A stretch of DNA of 35,428 nt. Source: Planctomycetota bacterium (GTDB lineage: Bacteria > Planctomycetota > Phycisphaerae > Phycisphaerales > SM1A02). The stretch is from positions 1 through 35,428 of the forward strand of contig JADFKZ010000009.1 of assembly GCA_022564665.1 (NCBI GenBank), read 5' to 3'. This document shows, piece by piece, positions 9,223-18,287 of the stretch. The position numbers and the translations under genes are program-made. The notes beneath the pieces were generated by a model. That model made no database searches, had not been told where the DNA came from, and saw only the letters and a list, made by a program, of their open reading frames with translations. Each line of letters begins with the position of its first letter. Position 1 is the first letter of the stretch.

Positions 9223-10755
9223 CTATCGGCGCCACCGGAGAAACCGGGCCAAGGCCTTTTGAACCCACGGCGTCAGGCGCGAGCGGTTGTGGAGATCGCC
9301 GATCTTCCGGATGGCTTCGGCCTGAGTCGGATAGGGATGAACCGCCCTGGCGATGTGCCCGAGCCGCAGCCCGCTGGTCATTGCGAGTGAGATCTCGCCG
9401 ATGAGATCACCGGCATGGGCGGCGACGACCGTTGCTCCGAGGATGCGCCCCTTCGGGTCGGCGTGGACCTTGATGATGCCCTCGGTCTCCCCATCGAGGA
9501 TGGCCCGGTCCACCTCGGTCAGGGGCAGGACATGCGTCCGGTAGGCGATGCCTTCTTCGTCCAGCTCGCGCGGATACCTGCCGATGTGGGCCAGCTCCGG
9601 TTCGGTGTAGGTGGCCCAGGGGAAGGTCAGTGCGCTGGCTTTGGAGCGGCCGAAGAACAGCGCGTTGCCGATGACCATTCGAGCCATGAAGTCGGCGGCG
9701 TGCGTGAACTGGTACTTTGAGGCCACATCGCCGGCGGCAAAGATCCGCGGGTTGGTCGTGCGGAGCCGGTCGTCCACCTTGATGCCGCGCTGATCGAATT
9801 CCACGCCGGCCTGCTCGAGGCCCATATCTTCCACGTTCGGCGAGCGCCCCGCAGCGACGAGCAGCGAGTCGACGGCGATGTCGTGGCCCTCGTCGTGCGA
9901 ATCAAAGACCAGCCGTATCGCGCCGCCGTCGGCGACGATCCGCGTCTTGCGCCCGCAGCAGTAAATCCGCACCCCGTCGCCCAGCAGCGACCGCTTGACG
10001 ATCTCGGAGGCGTCGGGGTCCTCGCGCGGAAGGATGCCGTGCTCCGCCTCGATCAGGTGGACTTCGCTTCCAAAGCGTCGAAACGCCTGAGCAAGCTCGC
10101 ATCCGATCGGGCCGGCCCCGATGACGCCCAGACGGCGTGGCAGCGTCGTCAGCGTGAATATGGTCTCGTTGGTCAGGTAGTGGACTTCCTGGATTCCCGG
10201 AATCGACGGCGCGGCAGCCCGTGCACCGGTCGCGACGCACGCCCGGGCGAATCGGATCTCCCGGCCGTCGATCTGGAACCGATCGCGGCTCGTGAACCGG
10301 CCGTCGCCGATGAACACGTCCACGCCGAGACCGGTGAACCGCTCGGCCGAATCGTGCCCGCTCAGGTCCGCCCGCAGTCGTCGGAGACGTTCCATCACCG
10401 CGGGGAAATCGACATCGACGCCGTCGGGCACGCGGACGCCGAACTCACCCGCGTCCCGCACCGCGGCATATCGCCGCCCGGCGGCGATCAGCGCCTTGGA
10501 GGGGACGCACCCGACGTTGAGGCAATCGCCGCCCAACAGGTGCTTCTCGGCCAGCGCCACCTTTGCCCCAAGCCCGGCCGCCCCGATCGCGGCGACGAGC
10601 CCCGCCGGCCCCGCGCCCACCACGAGCAGGTTGTACCGCCCGGCGGGTTCGGGGTTGCGCCATCCCGCCGGCCGGACATGGCTCACCCAGCGCTGGTTGT
10701 GCTCATCCCAAGGATGGACGGGCGGCAGATCAGGCGGCGCTGATTTCGGTAACAC
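9223..10755 (-). CDS. MerA/Lpd-type FAD pyridine-nucleotide disulfide oxidoreductase
   Basis: The preferred start is the GTG at 10755, which has GGAG six bases upstream and gives 510 residues; a TTG at 10818 would add 21 residues and start 7 bases after sdhB. The FAD motif VVGAGPAGL (about 46-54) is followed by the redox pair C78 and C83 in GGDCLNVGCVPSK, an NAD(P)-binding GAGPIGCELA and the second FAD motif IFAAGDVA. The C-terminal dimer segment carries HPYPTQAEA with the family's catalytic His. There is no N-terminal metal-binding HMA domain and no C-terminal Cys pair, so true mercuric reductase activity is doubtful although such proteins are often named that way. It lies between sdhB and maeA on the same strand. 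Its disulfide or quinone substrate is unknown. Confidence 0.9.
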   Translation of the reverse strand: MLPKSAPPDLPPVHPWDEHNQRWVSHVRPAGWRNPEPAGRYNLLVVGAGPAGLVAAIGAAGLGAKVALAEKHLLGGDCLNVGCVPSKALIAAGRRYAAVRDAGEFGVRVPDGVDVDFPAVMERLRRLRADLSGHDSAERFTGLGVDVFIGDGRFTSRDRFQIDGREIRFARACVATGARAAAPSIPGIQEVHYLTNETIFTLTTLPRRLGVIGAGPIGCELAQAFRRFGSEVHLIEAEHGILPREDPDASEIVKRSLLGDGVRIYCCGRKTRIVADGGAIRLVFDSHDEGHDIAVDSLLVAAGRSPNVEDMGLEQAGVEFDQRGIKVDDRLRTTNPRIFAAGDVASKYQFTHAADFMARMVIGNALFFGRSKASALTFPWATYTEPELAHIGRYPRELDEEGIAYRTHVLPLTEVDRAILDGETEGIIKVHADPKGRILGATVVAAHAGDLIGEISLAMTSGLRLGHIARAVHPYPTQAEAIRKIGDLHNRSRLTPWVQKALARFLRWRR

Positions 10756-10825
10756 GTGTTGCTCCAGCCTCGAATCTTCAAATCCACGGAACTGCAAATT
10801 TCTTCCGGAAAGTTCCAAAGCGCAT

Positions 10826-11602
10826 CTACTGAGAGTCCATCGTGCCTCGGGGATTGACGGGCTCGGCGAGCGTGGCCCGGAGGAAGTCCCGGTTCATCCG
10901 CGAGATGAAGCTGATGCTGATCTTCTTGGGGCAGGCCGCCTCGCACTCGGCGTAGTTGCGGCAGGCGCCGAAGCCCTCGGTCTCCATCTGCGCGACCATA
11001 CTCTGCACGCGCTGGTAGCGCTCGGGCTGGCCCTGGGGCAGCAGCCCGAGGTGGGAGACCTTGGCCGCCGTGTAGAGCATGGCGGCGCCGTTGGGACACG
11101 CCGCGACGCACGCGCCGCAACCGATGCACGTCGCGGCGTCCAGCGCCAGCTCGGCCACCTCCGGCTCCACCGGCAGCGCGTTGGGATCGGGCTTGGGGCC
11201 GGAGTGAACGGTCACGTAGCCGCCGGCCTGCATGATGCGATCAAACGCCGACCGGTCGACGACGAGATCCCGAATGACCGGGAACGCCTTCGCCCGCCAG
11301 GGCTCGATGGTGATCCGGGCGCCGTCGGAGAAATGTCGCATATAGAGCTGGCAGGTGGCCGTGCCCCTGGACGGCCCGTGAGGCCGGCCGTTGATGACCA
11401 TCGAGCATGTGCCGCAGACCCCTTCCCGGCAGTCGGAGTCGAAGGCGACCGGGTCCTCGCCGCGCTGGTTGAGCTGCTCGTTGAGCAGGTCCATCATCTC
11501 CAGGAAGGACATGTCCGGGCGGACGCCGTCGATCCGGTAGCGGGCCATCCGGCCGGCGTCGTCGGCGTTGCGCTGTCTCCAGACTTGAAGTGTGAGCTTC
11601 AC
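10826..11602 (-). CDS. sdhB: Succinate dehydrogenase/fumarate reductase iron-sulfur subunit
   Basis: The start is the GTG at 11602, overlapping the sdhA stop in GTGA, with a GGAGG-type site 11 or more bases upstream. The product has 258 residues. The 2Fe-2S ligands are C58, C63, C66 and C84 ([19 protein letters not shown]). The second cluster motif is C159, C162, C165 and C169 in [12 protein letters not shown], and C214, C220 and C224 in [14 protein letters not shown] complete the 4Fe-4S and 3Fe-4S sites. It passes electrons from the flavoprotein to quinone through the membrane subunit. The sequence resembles three-subunit (type B) complexes of Bacteroidota and Deltaproteobacteria. Translation is probably coupled to sdhA. 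Confidence 0.95.
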   Translation of the reverse strand: MKLTLQVWRQRNADDAGRMARYRIDGVRPDMSFLEMMDLLNEQLNQRGEDPVAFDSDCREGVCGTCSMVINGRPHGPSRGTATCQLYMRHFSDGARITIEPWRAKAFPVIRDLVVDRSAFDRIMQAGGYVTVHSGPKPDPNALPVEPEVAELALDAATCIGCGACVAACPNGAAMLYTAAKVSHLGLLPQGQPERYQRVQSMVAQMETEGFGACRNYAECEAACPKKISISFISRMNRDFLRATLAEPVNPRGTMDSQ

Positions 11603-13521
11603 TTCTTGTAGTCCCTCCGCGCCGGCGGCAGCGCCTCGAAGTGAAGCGGTTCCTTGTACAGCACCGGGGTCCGACCCTCCCCGGTGTATTCCCAGACCGC
11701 GACGTGGGCGAACTCCTCGTCGTTGCGCAGCGCTTCGCCGTCCCGGGTCTGGTACTCCTGGCGGAAGTGGCAGCCGCACGACTCCTCGCGGGTGAGTGCG
11801 TCGATACACATCAGCTCGGCGAACTCCAGGAAGTCCGCGACGCGTCCCGCGTGCTCCAGGCTCTGGTTGAGCTCGGCGCTGCCGCCGTTGATCGCGAGAT
11901 CGTTCCAGAATGCCTCGCGGATCTCGGGAATGTTCTTGAGCGCTTCCTGGAGACCGGCCTCGTTGCGTGAGATGCCGCAGTGATCGGTCATGAGCTTGCC
12001 CAGGTCGCGGTGAAAGGATTCCACAGATCGGGTGCCGTGGATGGACAGCAGCCGAGCGGTTCGCTCGCGCAGCGTCTGCTCGGCCTCCTTGAATTCGGGG
12101 TGCTCCGTGCCGATCTCGCCGTTGGGATGCCGGCTGATGTAGTCGCCGATCGTGAGGGGAATGATGAAGTACCCGTCGGCGAGGCACTGCATCAGGGAGC
12201 TGGCGCCGAGCCGGTTGGCACCGTGATCGGAGAAGTTCGCCTCGCCGATCGCAAACAGGCCCGGCAGGCTCGTCATGAGGTTGTAGTCGACCCACAGGCC
12301 GCCCATCGTGTAGTGCGGGGCCGGGTAGATCAGCATGGGCGTCTGCCGGGGGTTCTCGCCCGTGATCCGCTCGTACATTTCGAAGAGGTTACCGTACCGG
12401 GACTCGATGACGTCGGCGCCGCGGTCCCCGATGGCGTCACGGAAGTCAAGGTAGACGCCGAGGCCGGAGGGGCCGACGCCGAACCCCTCGTCGCAGACAT
12501 CCTTGGCATTGCGCGAAGCGACGTCGCGCGGCACGAGATTCCCGAATCGCGGGTAGCGCTCTTCGAGGTAGTAGTACCGTTGGTCCTGGGGGATCTCCGC
12601 GGCGCGGCGAGTGTCGCGCTTGGTGCGCGGAACCCAGATGCGACCGTCGTTGCGCAGCGACTCGCTCATGAGGGTGAGCTTCGCCTGGTGCTCCCCGGCC
12701 GCGGGGATGCACGTCGGATGGATCTGGCAGAAGCAGGGGTTGGCGAACCCAGCGCCCTTTTTGTGCGCCCGCCAGGTGGCGGTGACGTTGCATCCCTTGG
12801 CGTTGGTTGAGAGGTAGTAGACGTTGGAGTAGCCGCCCGTAGCGAGCACCACCGCGTCGCCGGCGAACGAGCTGATCTCGCCGGTGACGAGGTTCCGCAC
12901 GACGATTCCCCGGGCGCGACCGTGCACGACGACGATGTCCAGCAGCTCCGTCCGCGTGTGCATGCGCACCCGGCCGTCGTGGATCTCCCGGGCCAGTGCC
13001 GAGTTTGCGCCCAGCAGGAGCTGCTGTCCCGTTTCGCCCCGGCAATAAAAGGTCCGCTCCACGAGCACGCCCCCGAAGGAGCGGTTGGCCAGCAGGCCGC
13101 CGTACTCTCGGGCGAAGGGGACGCCCTGGGCGACCGCCTGGTCGATGATCCCCATGCTCAGCTCGGCGAGCCGATAGACGTTGGCCTCGCGCGACCGGTA
13201 GTCGCCGCCCTTTTGGGTGTCGTAGAACAGCCGGAACACCGAGTCGCCTTCGTTGCGGTAATCCTTGGCCGCGTTGATCCCGCCCTGGGCGGCGATGGAG
13301 TGCGCCCTGCGGGGGCTGTCTTGGAAGCAGAAGCACTCGATCTTGTAGCCCATGGCCCCCATCGATGCCGCGGCCGCTGCGCCGGCGAGGCCTGTCCCGA
13401 CCACGATGATCGTGTACTTCGGTCGGTTCCGCGGTCCCACCAGACGGATGTGATCGAGGTGGGTAACCCACTTCTCCTCGATGCGGCCGTGCGGAATGCT
13501 CGCTTGAAGCTCGATCGTCAT
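11599..13521 (-). CDS. sdhA: Succinate dehydrogenase/fumarate reductase flavoprotein subunit
   Basis: The ATG at 13521 overlaps the sdhC stop in ATGA and has a GGAAG site upstream. The product is 640 residues, normal for type B Sdh[14 protein letters not shown] (41 onward) binds FAD, and H74 in [11 protein letters not shown] is the covalent flavin ligand. HPTCIP, the R/H substrate region and [17 protein letters not shown] near the C-terminal half are the expected active-site and FAD signatures. It oxidises succinate to fumarate, or the reverse. Direction cannot be told from sequence. It is the middle gene of sdhCAB with overlaps on both sides. Confidence 0.96.
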   Translation of the reverse strand: MTIELQASIPHGRIEEKWVTHLDHIRLVGPRNRPKYTIIVVGTGLAGAAAAASMGAMGYKIECFCFQDSPRRAHSIAAQGGINAAKDYRNEGDSVFRLFYDTQKGGDYRSREANVYRLAELSMGIIDQAVAQGVPFAREYGGLLANRSFGGVLVERTFYCRGETGQQLLLGANSALAREIHDGRVRMHTRTELLDIVVVHGRARGIVVRNLVTGEISSFAGDAVVLATGGYSNVYYLSTNAKGCNVTATWRAHKKGAGFANPCFCQIHPTCIPAAGEHQAKLTLMSESLRNDGRIWVPRTKRDTRRAAEIPQDQRYYYLEERYPRFGNLVPRDVASRNAKDVCDEGFGVGPSGLGVYLDFRDAIGDRGADVIESRYGNLFEMYERITGENPRQTPMLIYPAPHYTMGGLWVDYNLMTSLPGLFAIGEANFSDHGANRLGASSLMQCLADGYFIIPLTIGDYISRHPNGEIGTEHPEFKEAEQTLRERTARLLSIHGTRSVESFHRDLGKLMTDHCGISRNEAGLQEALKNIPEIREAFWNDLAINGGSAELNQSLEHAGRVADFLEFAELMCIDALTREESCGCHFRQEYQTRDGEALRNDEEFAHVAVWEYTGEGRTPVLYKEPLHFEALPPARRDYKK

Positions 13522-14267
13522 GGACTTTCTTCCGGCGGCGTTGCCAACGCGGCGGTCTGGCCGGGCGGCTCGGGCATCGTGCCCATGACAAAGAGCAGCG
13601 GGACCGAGCAGAACCCCAGGAACAGGATGACCGCCGTCATCACCGCGGTCAGACGCAGGCCGCGATTCCGGTCCGGGTTGTCGATCCCCAGGGTCTGGAA
13701 GAGGCTCCACACGCCGTGGTAGAGGTGCAAGCCCAGCAGCCCCATTGCGATGACGTAGAAGAGCGCGATGAACCACACGGTGAAGGCGTTGTAGAGGTTG
13801 GTGTAGACCTGCTCAGGCTCGATCGGCGTGACCTGGATGGTGCCGGTCGTGAACTGGAGTACGTGGATGACGATGAATACCAGCAGCAGCATCCCGGTGA
13901 CGAGCATCGTCCGGGCCGCCACGGTCGATTCCACCAGGACCAGGCGGTGGTGGTAGCGGATGGGGCGTGCGGCCCGGTTTTGCGTCTCGAGGCGCATCAC
14001 CATGCCGACATGGAGCACCAGCGCCACCAGCAGCACGATCCGCACGGACCACAGCGCGAACCCGTGCGGGAGCAGCGGCTCGCCCATCGTCCGCAGGAAC
14101 CGGCCGTAGGTGTCGATGTGGGGGACGCCCTGGGCGTCCTTGCCGGTAAGCGCCTTGAGATTGCCGAGCATGTGCAGGAGGACGAAGCCGAACAGGATGA
14201 CTCCTGTGACGGCCACCACAGCCTTCATGCCGAGCGTGCTGCCGAGGAACCTTGAAGCGCGACCCAT
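13518..14267 (-). CDS. sdhC: Succinate dehydrogenase/fumarate reductase cytochrome b subunit
   Basis: The start ATG at 14267 gives 249 residues and places the typical segment [20 protein letters not shown] at residue 14. Five membrane helices are visible, the layout of single-chain type B cytochrome b subunits that carry two hemes and reduce or oxidise menaquinone. Candidate heme ligands are H32, H86, H135 and H181/H184. AAAAGGGA lies just upstream as a close ribosome site. It heads the sdhC-sdhA-sdhB operon, and a sigma70-like promoter lies about 55 bases upstream at 14322-14350. A small anchor gene sdhD is absent, as expected for this type. Confidence 0.93.
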   Translation of the reverse strand: MGRASRFLGSTLGMKAVVAVTGVILFGFVLLHMLGNLKALTGKDAQGVPHIDTYGRFLRTMGEPLLPHGFALWSVRIVLLVALVLHVGMVMRLETQNRAARPIRYHHRLVLVESTVAARTMLVTGMLLLVFIVIHVLQFTTGTIQVTPIEPEQVYTNLYNAFTVWFIALFYVIAMGLLGLHLYHGVWSLFQTLGIDNPDRNRGLRLTAVMTAVILFLGFCSVPLLFVMGTMPEPPGQTAALATPPEESP

Positions 14268-14321
14268 TCCCTTTTGACCATGCCCGAACGGGCGGCGAGC
14301 CTCCAGTGCGCCGGTCGCAAA

Positions 14322-14350
14322 GGTATAACAGGTTGGGTCATCGGCATCAA
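14322..14350 (-). promoter_or_regulatory. Sigma70-like promoter for the sdhCAB operon
   Basis: On the minus strand TTGATG (14345-14350) is followed after exactly 17 bases by TATACC (14322-14327), with TG one base before the -10 (extended -10). It ends about 55 bases before the sdhC ATG. It is inferred from consensus only. Confidence 0.5.
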
Positions 14351-14387
14351 CTCCGTCAGCCGCCGATCGGCTACAATCGAGCCGGCG

Positions 14388-14888
14388 GTGTTCGAGCTCC
14401 AGCGCATCTCGAAGGACTCGATCCCGGGTGCCCTGGAAAAGGCCCAGCGCTATCGCCTGCTCAACGAGCCGGTCATGGCCGAGAGCATCTGCCTCGACAT
14501 CCTGGAGGTCGATGAGCACAACCAGCAGGCGCTGGTGATGCTGATCCTGGCGCTGTCCGATCAGTTCGGTCATTCGGCGCCCTCGGAGCTGGCGAAGGCT
14601 CGCGACCTGCTGCGGCGGCTGACCGACGAGTACGAGAGGGTGTACTACGCCGGCATCCTCGCCGAGCGCCGGGCGACGGCGCTGCTGGAGCAGGGAGGCG
14701 GCGGGCGCGGGTACGTCGCCTACGACCTGTACCGCGAGGCCATGCAGTGCTACGAGCAGGCGCGAAAGCTCGCTGCGGCGGGCGTGGACGATCCGATCCT
14801 GCGGTGGAATACCTGCGCCCGGCTCATCAAGAAGAACCCCCACGTCCGGCCGGCGCCCGAGGATGCCGGCGAGCACATGCTGGAGTGA
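14388..14888 (+). CDS. TPR-like helical protein of unknown function
   Basis: The frame is open from 14274, but that start would sit 6 bases from the divergent sdhC start. The GTG at 14388 is preferred because the protein then opens with VFELQRISKDSIPGALEKA, and TACAAT at 14372-14377 would place transcription just before it, nearly leaderless and without a Shine-Dalgarno site. The 166-residue product is all helical: RYRLLNEPVMAESICLDIL, NQQALVMLILALSDQF, and AYDLYREAMQCYEQARKLA read as TPR-style helix pairs. It is soluble, has no signal peptide and probably binds proteins. It is convergent with tRNA-Arg. The gene is well supported; the start and role are not. Confidence 0.75.
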   Translation: MFELQRISKDSIPGALEKAQRYRLLNEPVMAESICLDILEVDEHNQQALVMLILALSDQFGHSAPSELAKARDLLRRLTDEYERVYYAGILAERRATALLEQGGGGRGYVAYDLYREAMQCYEQARKLAAAGVDDPILRWNTCARLIKKNPHVRPAPEDAGEHMLE

Positions 14889-14946
14889 TCAGATCCCCCG
14901 GTGTTCGCGCCGGACAGGCGCTTCCCGAGGGCCTCTTCGTTTCAAG

Positions 14947-15019
14947 CCCGCGCGGGAGGACTCGAACCTCCGACCTGCCGGTTAGAAGCCGGCTGCTCTA
15001 TCCGCTGAGCTACGCGCGG
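14947..15019 (-). tRNA. tRNA-Arg(TCT)
   Basis: The minus strand forms a 73-nt cloverleaf: acceptor CCGCGCG/CGCGCGG, D arm GCTC/GAGC, anticodon stem GCCGG/CCGGC with loop CTTCTAA (anticodon TCT, reading AGA), T arm GGAGG/CCTCC with loop TTCGAGT, discriminator G. CCA is not encoded. It begins 17 bases after the stop of the zinc-ribbon membrane protein gene on the same strand. Confidence 0.95.
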
Positions 15020-15036
15020 AGACGCACAGATTGTAC

Positions 15037-15981
15037 CTAGAATGCCACCCAGATTCGTGCCGCCACCGTCAACGGCAGCAACGCACCAATCATCACGACG
15101 GCGATTCCAACGCCCCAGGCGTGCGGCATCCGCAGGTACGTTGAGGTGGCCACCGACCACCAGCAGATCTCCCACGGCACGAACAGAATCCAGGTAAAAA
15201 TCGCAAGGGACATGGGGATGCCGCTTGGCAACGGAGCCTCCTGGGCGCCCACCGCCAAAATGGTCATCGCAAACGGGCCGAATAACAGGGCGTAGCCGTA
15301 CAGGTTCACCCGCACAATGTGGGACCAGCGCACCTTGCACCGCCGCCGCGTGACCGGAAGGGCGGCAAAGGCCAATCCGCAGCATGCATGCATGGCCAGG
15401 GGCAACAGTAGGCTCGGAGGCAATTCGCGCCAGTAGACCTTCACGAGCGTCAGCGGTGTCTGGTACGGCCACCGCCCCAGATTGGACGCCTTGAAAAAGC
15501 CGACGGACCGGTTCGAGAACGGCGTCAGCCCTGCCTGCATCACGACCGGCCATCCGGACGTGGTGACGGTGTATGACCGGTTGCTTGCGAGACGGTGCCA
15601 GTAGCTCCAGGCGAGAATCGCATGCGACCCTGCAAACATCAGGTACAGGATGACGAGCAAGAGTCCGTAGTAAAGGGCCAGCCGCCGCCACCGGGTCAGG
15701 TGCGTCATGTGCAGGCCCGACCAGAAGGCCCACGGCCACCAGGTGCGAGCCGCCGTGCCCGCGACCTGACGGGGCACCGCCAACGCGCCCCGTTTCGCTT
15801 CGATGCACCAATGGGGCATGGTGAACCGCGAGCTGAGAATCTCGCGCCATGCGAAGCGGAGGCCGCACTCGGTGCAGATCCCCTCGATCGGGCATGCTTC
15901 CTGCCAGGTGTCAATTGCGCCGCGGAGGTCATAGCCGCACCGCGGACACGCTGGCCCTCCATGCTTGGGATCGTTGGGCAT
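15037..15981 (-). CDS. Multi-pass membrane protein with N-terminal zinc ribbon
   Basis: The ATG at 15981 has a GGGGA site upstream; the product has 314 residues. The N-terminus carries a probable zinc-binding ribbon: C12 and C15 (CPRCGYDLRG), C30, and C36 and C39 (CTECGL). Five hydrophobic segments follow, including LALYYGLLLVILYLMFAG, LLLPLAMHACCGLAF, LLFGPFAMTILAVG, LAIFTWILFVPW and VGIAVVMIGALLPL, so it is an inner-membrane protein with a cytosolic zinc ribbon. This architecture is frequent and uncharacterised in Planctomycetota. No enzymatic motif is visible. It lies directly upstream of tRNA-Arg on the same strand. Confidence 0.85.
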   Translation of the reverse strand: MPNDPKHGGPACPRCGYDLRGAIDTWQEACPIEGICTECGLRFAWREILSSRFTMPHWCIEAKRGALAVPRQVAGTAARTWWPWAFWSGLHMTHLTRWRRLALYYGLLLVILYLMFAGSHAILAWSYWHRLASNRSYTVTTSGWPVVMQAGLTPFSNRSVGFFKASNLGRWPYQTPLTLVKVYWRELPPSLLLPLAMHACCGLAFAALPVTRRRCKVRWSHIVRVNLYGYALLFGPFAMTILAVGAQEAPLPSGIPMSLAIFTWILFVPWEICWWSVATSTYLRMPHAWGVGIAVVMIGALLPLTVAARIWVAF

Positions 15982-16135
15982 GCGCGTTCCCCGTTCGAAC
16001 TCGCGCTTGGGGCTGCTTACCGAAACGTGGCTCGGCGGGCCCAGTTGTGTACTTCAGCACCTGGGTCAGAATCAGGCACGGTGATTTCGTGTCTCCGTCG
16101 ACGCTGGGCCGGAGGTCAGCGATCATTGCTCCCCC

Positions 16136-16164
16136 TTGCCAGAGGCGCAAGCTCGGGCGATAAT
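16136..16164 (+). promoter_or_regulatory. Sigma70-like promoter for the FHA/permease pair
   Basis: TTGCCA (16136-16141), a 17-base spacer and GATAAT (16159-16164) lie 28 bases before the FHA gene ATG. Both boxes differ from consensus at one position and the spacing is ideal. Confidence 0.6.
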
Positions 16165-16191
16165 AGCGGCCGCGGGAAAGGACGGTGCTCG

Positions 16192-16563
16192 ATGCCCTTT
16201 TTGCTTGTCGTCTCCGGTCCCAACGAAGGGGACTACCATCCGCTGGAGAAGCGGAGCATCACCGTCGGCCGCAACGAGGACCGCACGATCCAGATCGTTG
16301 ATCCGCAGGTTTCTCGCAAGCACTTGCGCGTGCGGTATGACGACTCGAGCGGCGTCTACCGCGCCCTGGACGACGAGAGCGTCAATGGCGTATTCATCAA
16401 CGAGAAACAAATCGCCGACGAGACTCCGCTCACCAACGGCGACATCATCCGGATCGGCAACTCCGAGCTGATCTATTCCGAGCAGGACTTCATCGACCGG
16501 GCGACAGCGCTGGAGCACTATCGACGTCAAACAGAGCATGGCCGTGACACGTTGGCCAAATGA
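16192..16563 (+). CDS. Small FHA-domain protein
   Basis: The ATG at 16192 follows an AAAGGA site about 11 bases upstream and the promoter at 16136-16164; the 123-residue product is a single FHA domain plus a short charged tail. FHA signatures are visible: G26-R27 in ITVGRNEDRTIQI, S41-R42-K43-H44 in QVSRKHLRV, and N65-G66 in SVNGVFIN. FHA domains bind phosphothreonine peptides, so it probably acts in Ser/Thr kinase signalling, which Planctomycetota use widely; no kinase is in this window. The permease gene begins 18 bases downstream on the same strand, so the two are probably co-transcribed. Confidence 0.9.
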   Translation: MPFLLVVSGPNEGDYHPLEKRSITVGRNEDRTIQIVDPQVSRKHLRVRYDDSSGVYRALDDESVNGVFINEKQIADETPLTNGDIIRIGNSELIYSEQDFIDRATALEHYRRQTEHGRDTLAK

Positions 16564-16581
16564 GCGAATCTGGGACGCTTC

Positions 16582-18009
16582 GTGACGACAGCGCGCGGGG
16601 AAGAGATCGGCGGCGAGGGGACGGCGGAGGGGGTGGGGGGGCTGAAGCGCGTGCTGGGCCCGATCGACGCGACCTGCGTCGTTGTGGGTGCCATCATCGG
16701 GGTGGGGATCTTCTTTACACCCAGCCAGGTCGCCGAGATTGCCGGCTCCGGGAGGGTTGCGCTTCTGGCATGGGCGGTCGGCGGCGCCATCGCGCTGGCG
16801 GGTGCGCTGACCTTCGCGGAGCTGGGCGGCCTCTACCCGCGCACCGGCGGGCAGTATGAGATCCTGCGGGACGCCTACGGTCCGCTGCCGGGCTTCCTCT
16901 ACGTGTTCTGCAACGCGACGGCGATCCAGGCGGGCGCCATCGCGATCATCGCGATGGTCTGCTCAAAGCATCTCGCTGGGGCTCTTGGAAAGGAGATCAC
17001 GGGCACGGTGCACCTGATATCGATCTCGTCGATTCTGATCGTCGGGCTGACGATGGCCAACGCCGCGGGCGTCAGATGGGGGGCCCGGATCCAGAATCTG
17101 ACGGTCTTGGCAAAGGTGGCCACGCTGCTTGTGGTGACGCTTCTGGCCGCCAGTGCCGAACCGGCTGCGTTCGAGACCGCCGCGGAAGCGACTGAGGGAG
17201 GTGCCGAGAGCCCCGGGCTCGTTCGATTGATCTTCATGGCCCTGGTACCGGCGTTCTTTGCCTTCGGGGGCTGGCAGCACGCCCTGTGGATCGCGGGAGA
17301 GGTCCGTCAACCGCGACGGAACGTGCCGCTTTCAATTGTCGGTGGAGTGATGGTGGTCGTGATCGTGTACCTTCTCGTCAACTGGGCGTATCTGCGGCTC
17401 CTGGGGTATGAGGGCGTGACGGGAAGCACGTCGCTTGCGGCGGATGCCGTGGCCAGGGTCTGGCCGGGTACGGGACGCCAGATCGTCGCGGCCGCGGTGG
17501 CGATCTCCGCCTTCGGCGTTCTCAACGCCCAGCTCCTTGCCGGACCGCGCTTGATTCATGGCATGGCGCTGGACGGTCGATTCTTCAGCCTTTTTGCGCG
17601 CGTCAGCGCACGGTTCGGGACCCCGCTTCCCGCGATCCTGCTGCTGGGCAGCACGTCGATCGCCCTCCTTGTCGCCGCACTCGCAGCGAAGGAACAGCAA
17701 GCCCTCGGTTTGTTGCTTACCGGCGTTGTCTTCATCGACGGGGTGTTTTTTGCAATGACCGGGTGTGCCCTCATCATCTTGCGCCGCAAGCGACCGGATG
17801 CCGACCGTCCAGTTCGCGTCCCGGGGTATCCGTTCGTGCCGCTCCTGTTTGTCCTGGGAGAGGTGGGCATCGTCCTGGGCGCCTATCTCGAACCCGAGGC
17901 TCGCAAGGCGGCCATCATCGGCGCTGTCTGGATCGTCGTGGCGGCGGTCTTCTTTTTTGCGTTCTTCCGAGACGGGAGCAGGCGTAAGGAGTCAGGCATC
18001 AGGGAGTAG
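16582..18009 (+). CDS. APC-superfamily amino acid permease
   Basis: The GTG start at 16582 gives 475 residues with only a weak site before it. About twelve membrane helices are visible. The first, IDATCVVVGAIIGVGIFFTP, contains the APC signature GxxIGxGIF that binds the substrate backbone, and the second runs LLAWAVGGAIALAGALTFAELG, also typical. The C-terminal part continues with RVPGYPFVPLLFVLGEVGIV. Members of this LAT/AAT-like group import or exchange amino acids with protons or other amino acids; the substrate cannot be assigned. It lies 18 bases after the FHA gene. The C-terminal 14 residues are polar and end next to the intergenic repeat. Confidence 0.92.
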   Translation: MTTARGEEIGGEGTAEGVGGLKRVLGPIDATCVVVGAIIGVGIFFTPSQVAEIAGSGRVALLAWAVGGAIALAGALTFAELGGLYPRTGGQYEILRDAYGPLPGFLYVFCNATAIQAGAIAIIAMVCSKHLAGALGKEITGTVHLISISSILIVGLTMANAAGVRWGARIQNLTVLAKVATLLVVTLLAASAEPAAFETAAEATEGGAESPGLVRLIFMALVPAFFAFGGWQHALWIAGEVRQPRRNVPLSIVGGVMVVVIVYLLVNWAYLRLLGYEGVTGSTSLAADAVARVWPGTGRQIVAAAVAISAFGVLNAQLLAGPRLIHGMALDGRFFSLFARVSARFGTPLPAILLLGSTSIALLVAALAAKEQQALGLLLTGVVFIDGVFFAMTGCALIILRRKRPDADRPVRVPGYPFVPLLFVLGEVGIVLGAYLEPEARKAAIIGAVWIVVAAVFFFAFFRDGSRRKESGIRE

Positions 18010-18010
18010 A

Positions 18011-18281
18011 GTCACAAAGTTACCGCTGGGACGCAGAGGACGCAGAGAAAACTGAACAACAGATACTTGCAATAGCCGAAAGCCAACAGCCCGTTTCCGG
18101 GTGGCTGTGACGGAGTCCGCCGTAGGCGGACGACGCCACGGTTGGTGCGTCGACGAGAAGACCGCGGCTTCGCTTCGCTCAGCCCCAGCCACCCAGAATT
18201 TGCCGTACTCCGACAGCGGGTCTACTGAACTCTGAATGCTGCTCTGTTCTCCGCGGTCCTCCGCGTCCTCCGCTGTGAATC
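18011..18281. repeat. Composite intergenic repeat, copy 2, with imperfect terminal inverted repeats
   Basis: The region between the permease and IS110 holds no gene. Its outer arms, 18011-18050 (ccgctgggacgcagagga) and 18248-18281 (ttctccgcggtcctccgcg), are imperfect inverted repeats. Inside is the 96-base hairpin unit 18099-18194. It is closed by a perfect 9-bp pair gggtggctg (18099-18107) and cagccaccc (18186-18194), and contains the perfect hairpin GTCCGCC-gta-GGCGGAC (18115-18131). The words accgcggcttcgcttcgctc and tctccgcggtcctccg recur in the copy at 2786-2993. Confidence 0.8.
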
Positions 18282-18287
18282 CGGCCT

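Noticed and set aside
17992-18192. Small minus-strand frame beginning MAGAERSEAAV, with relatives near 2850 and 35370
   Set aside because: The similar peptides come from the shared intergenic hairpin repeat, not from a protein family.
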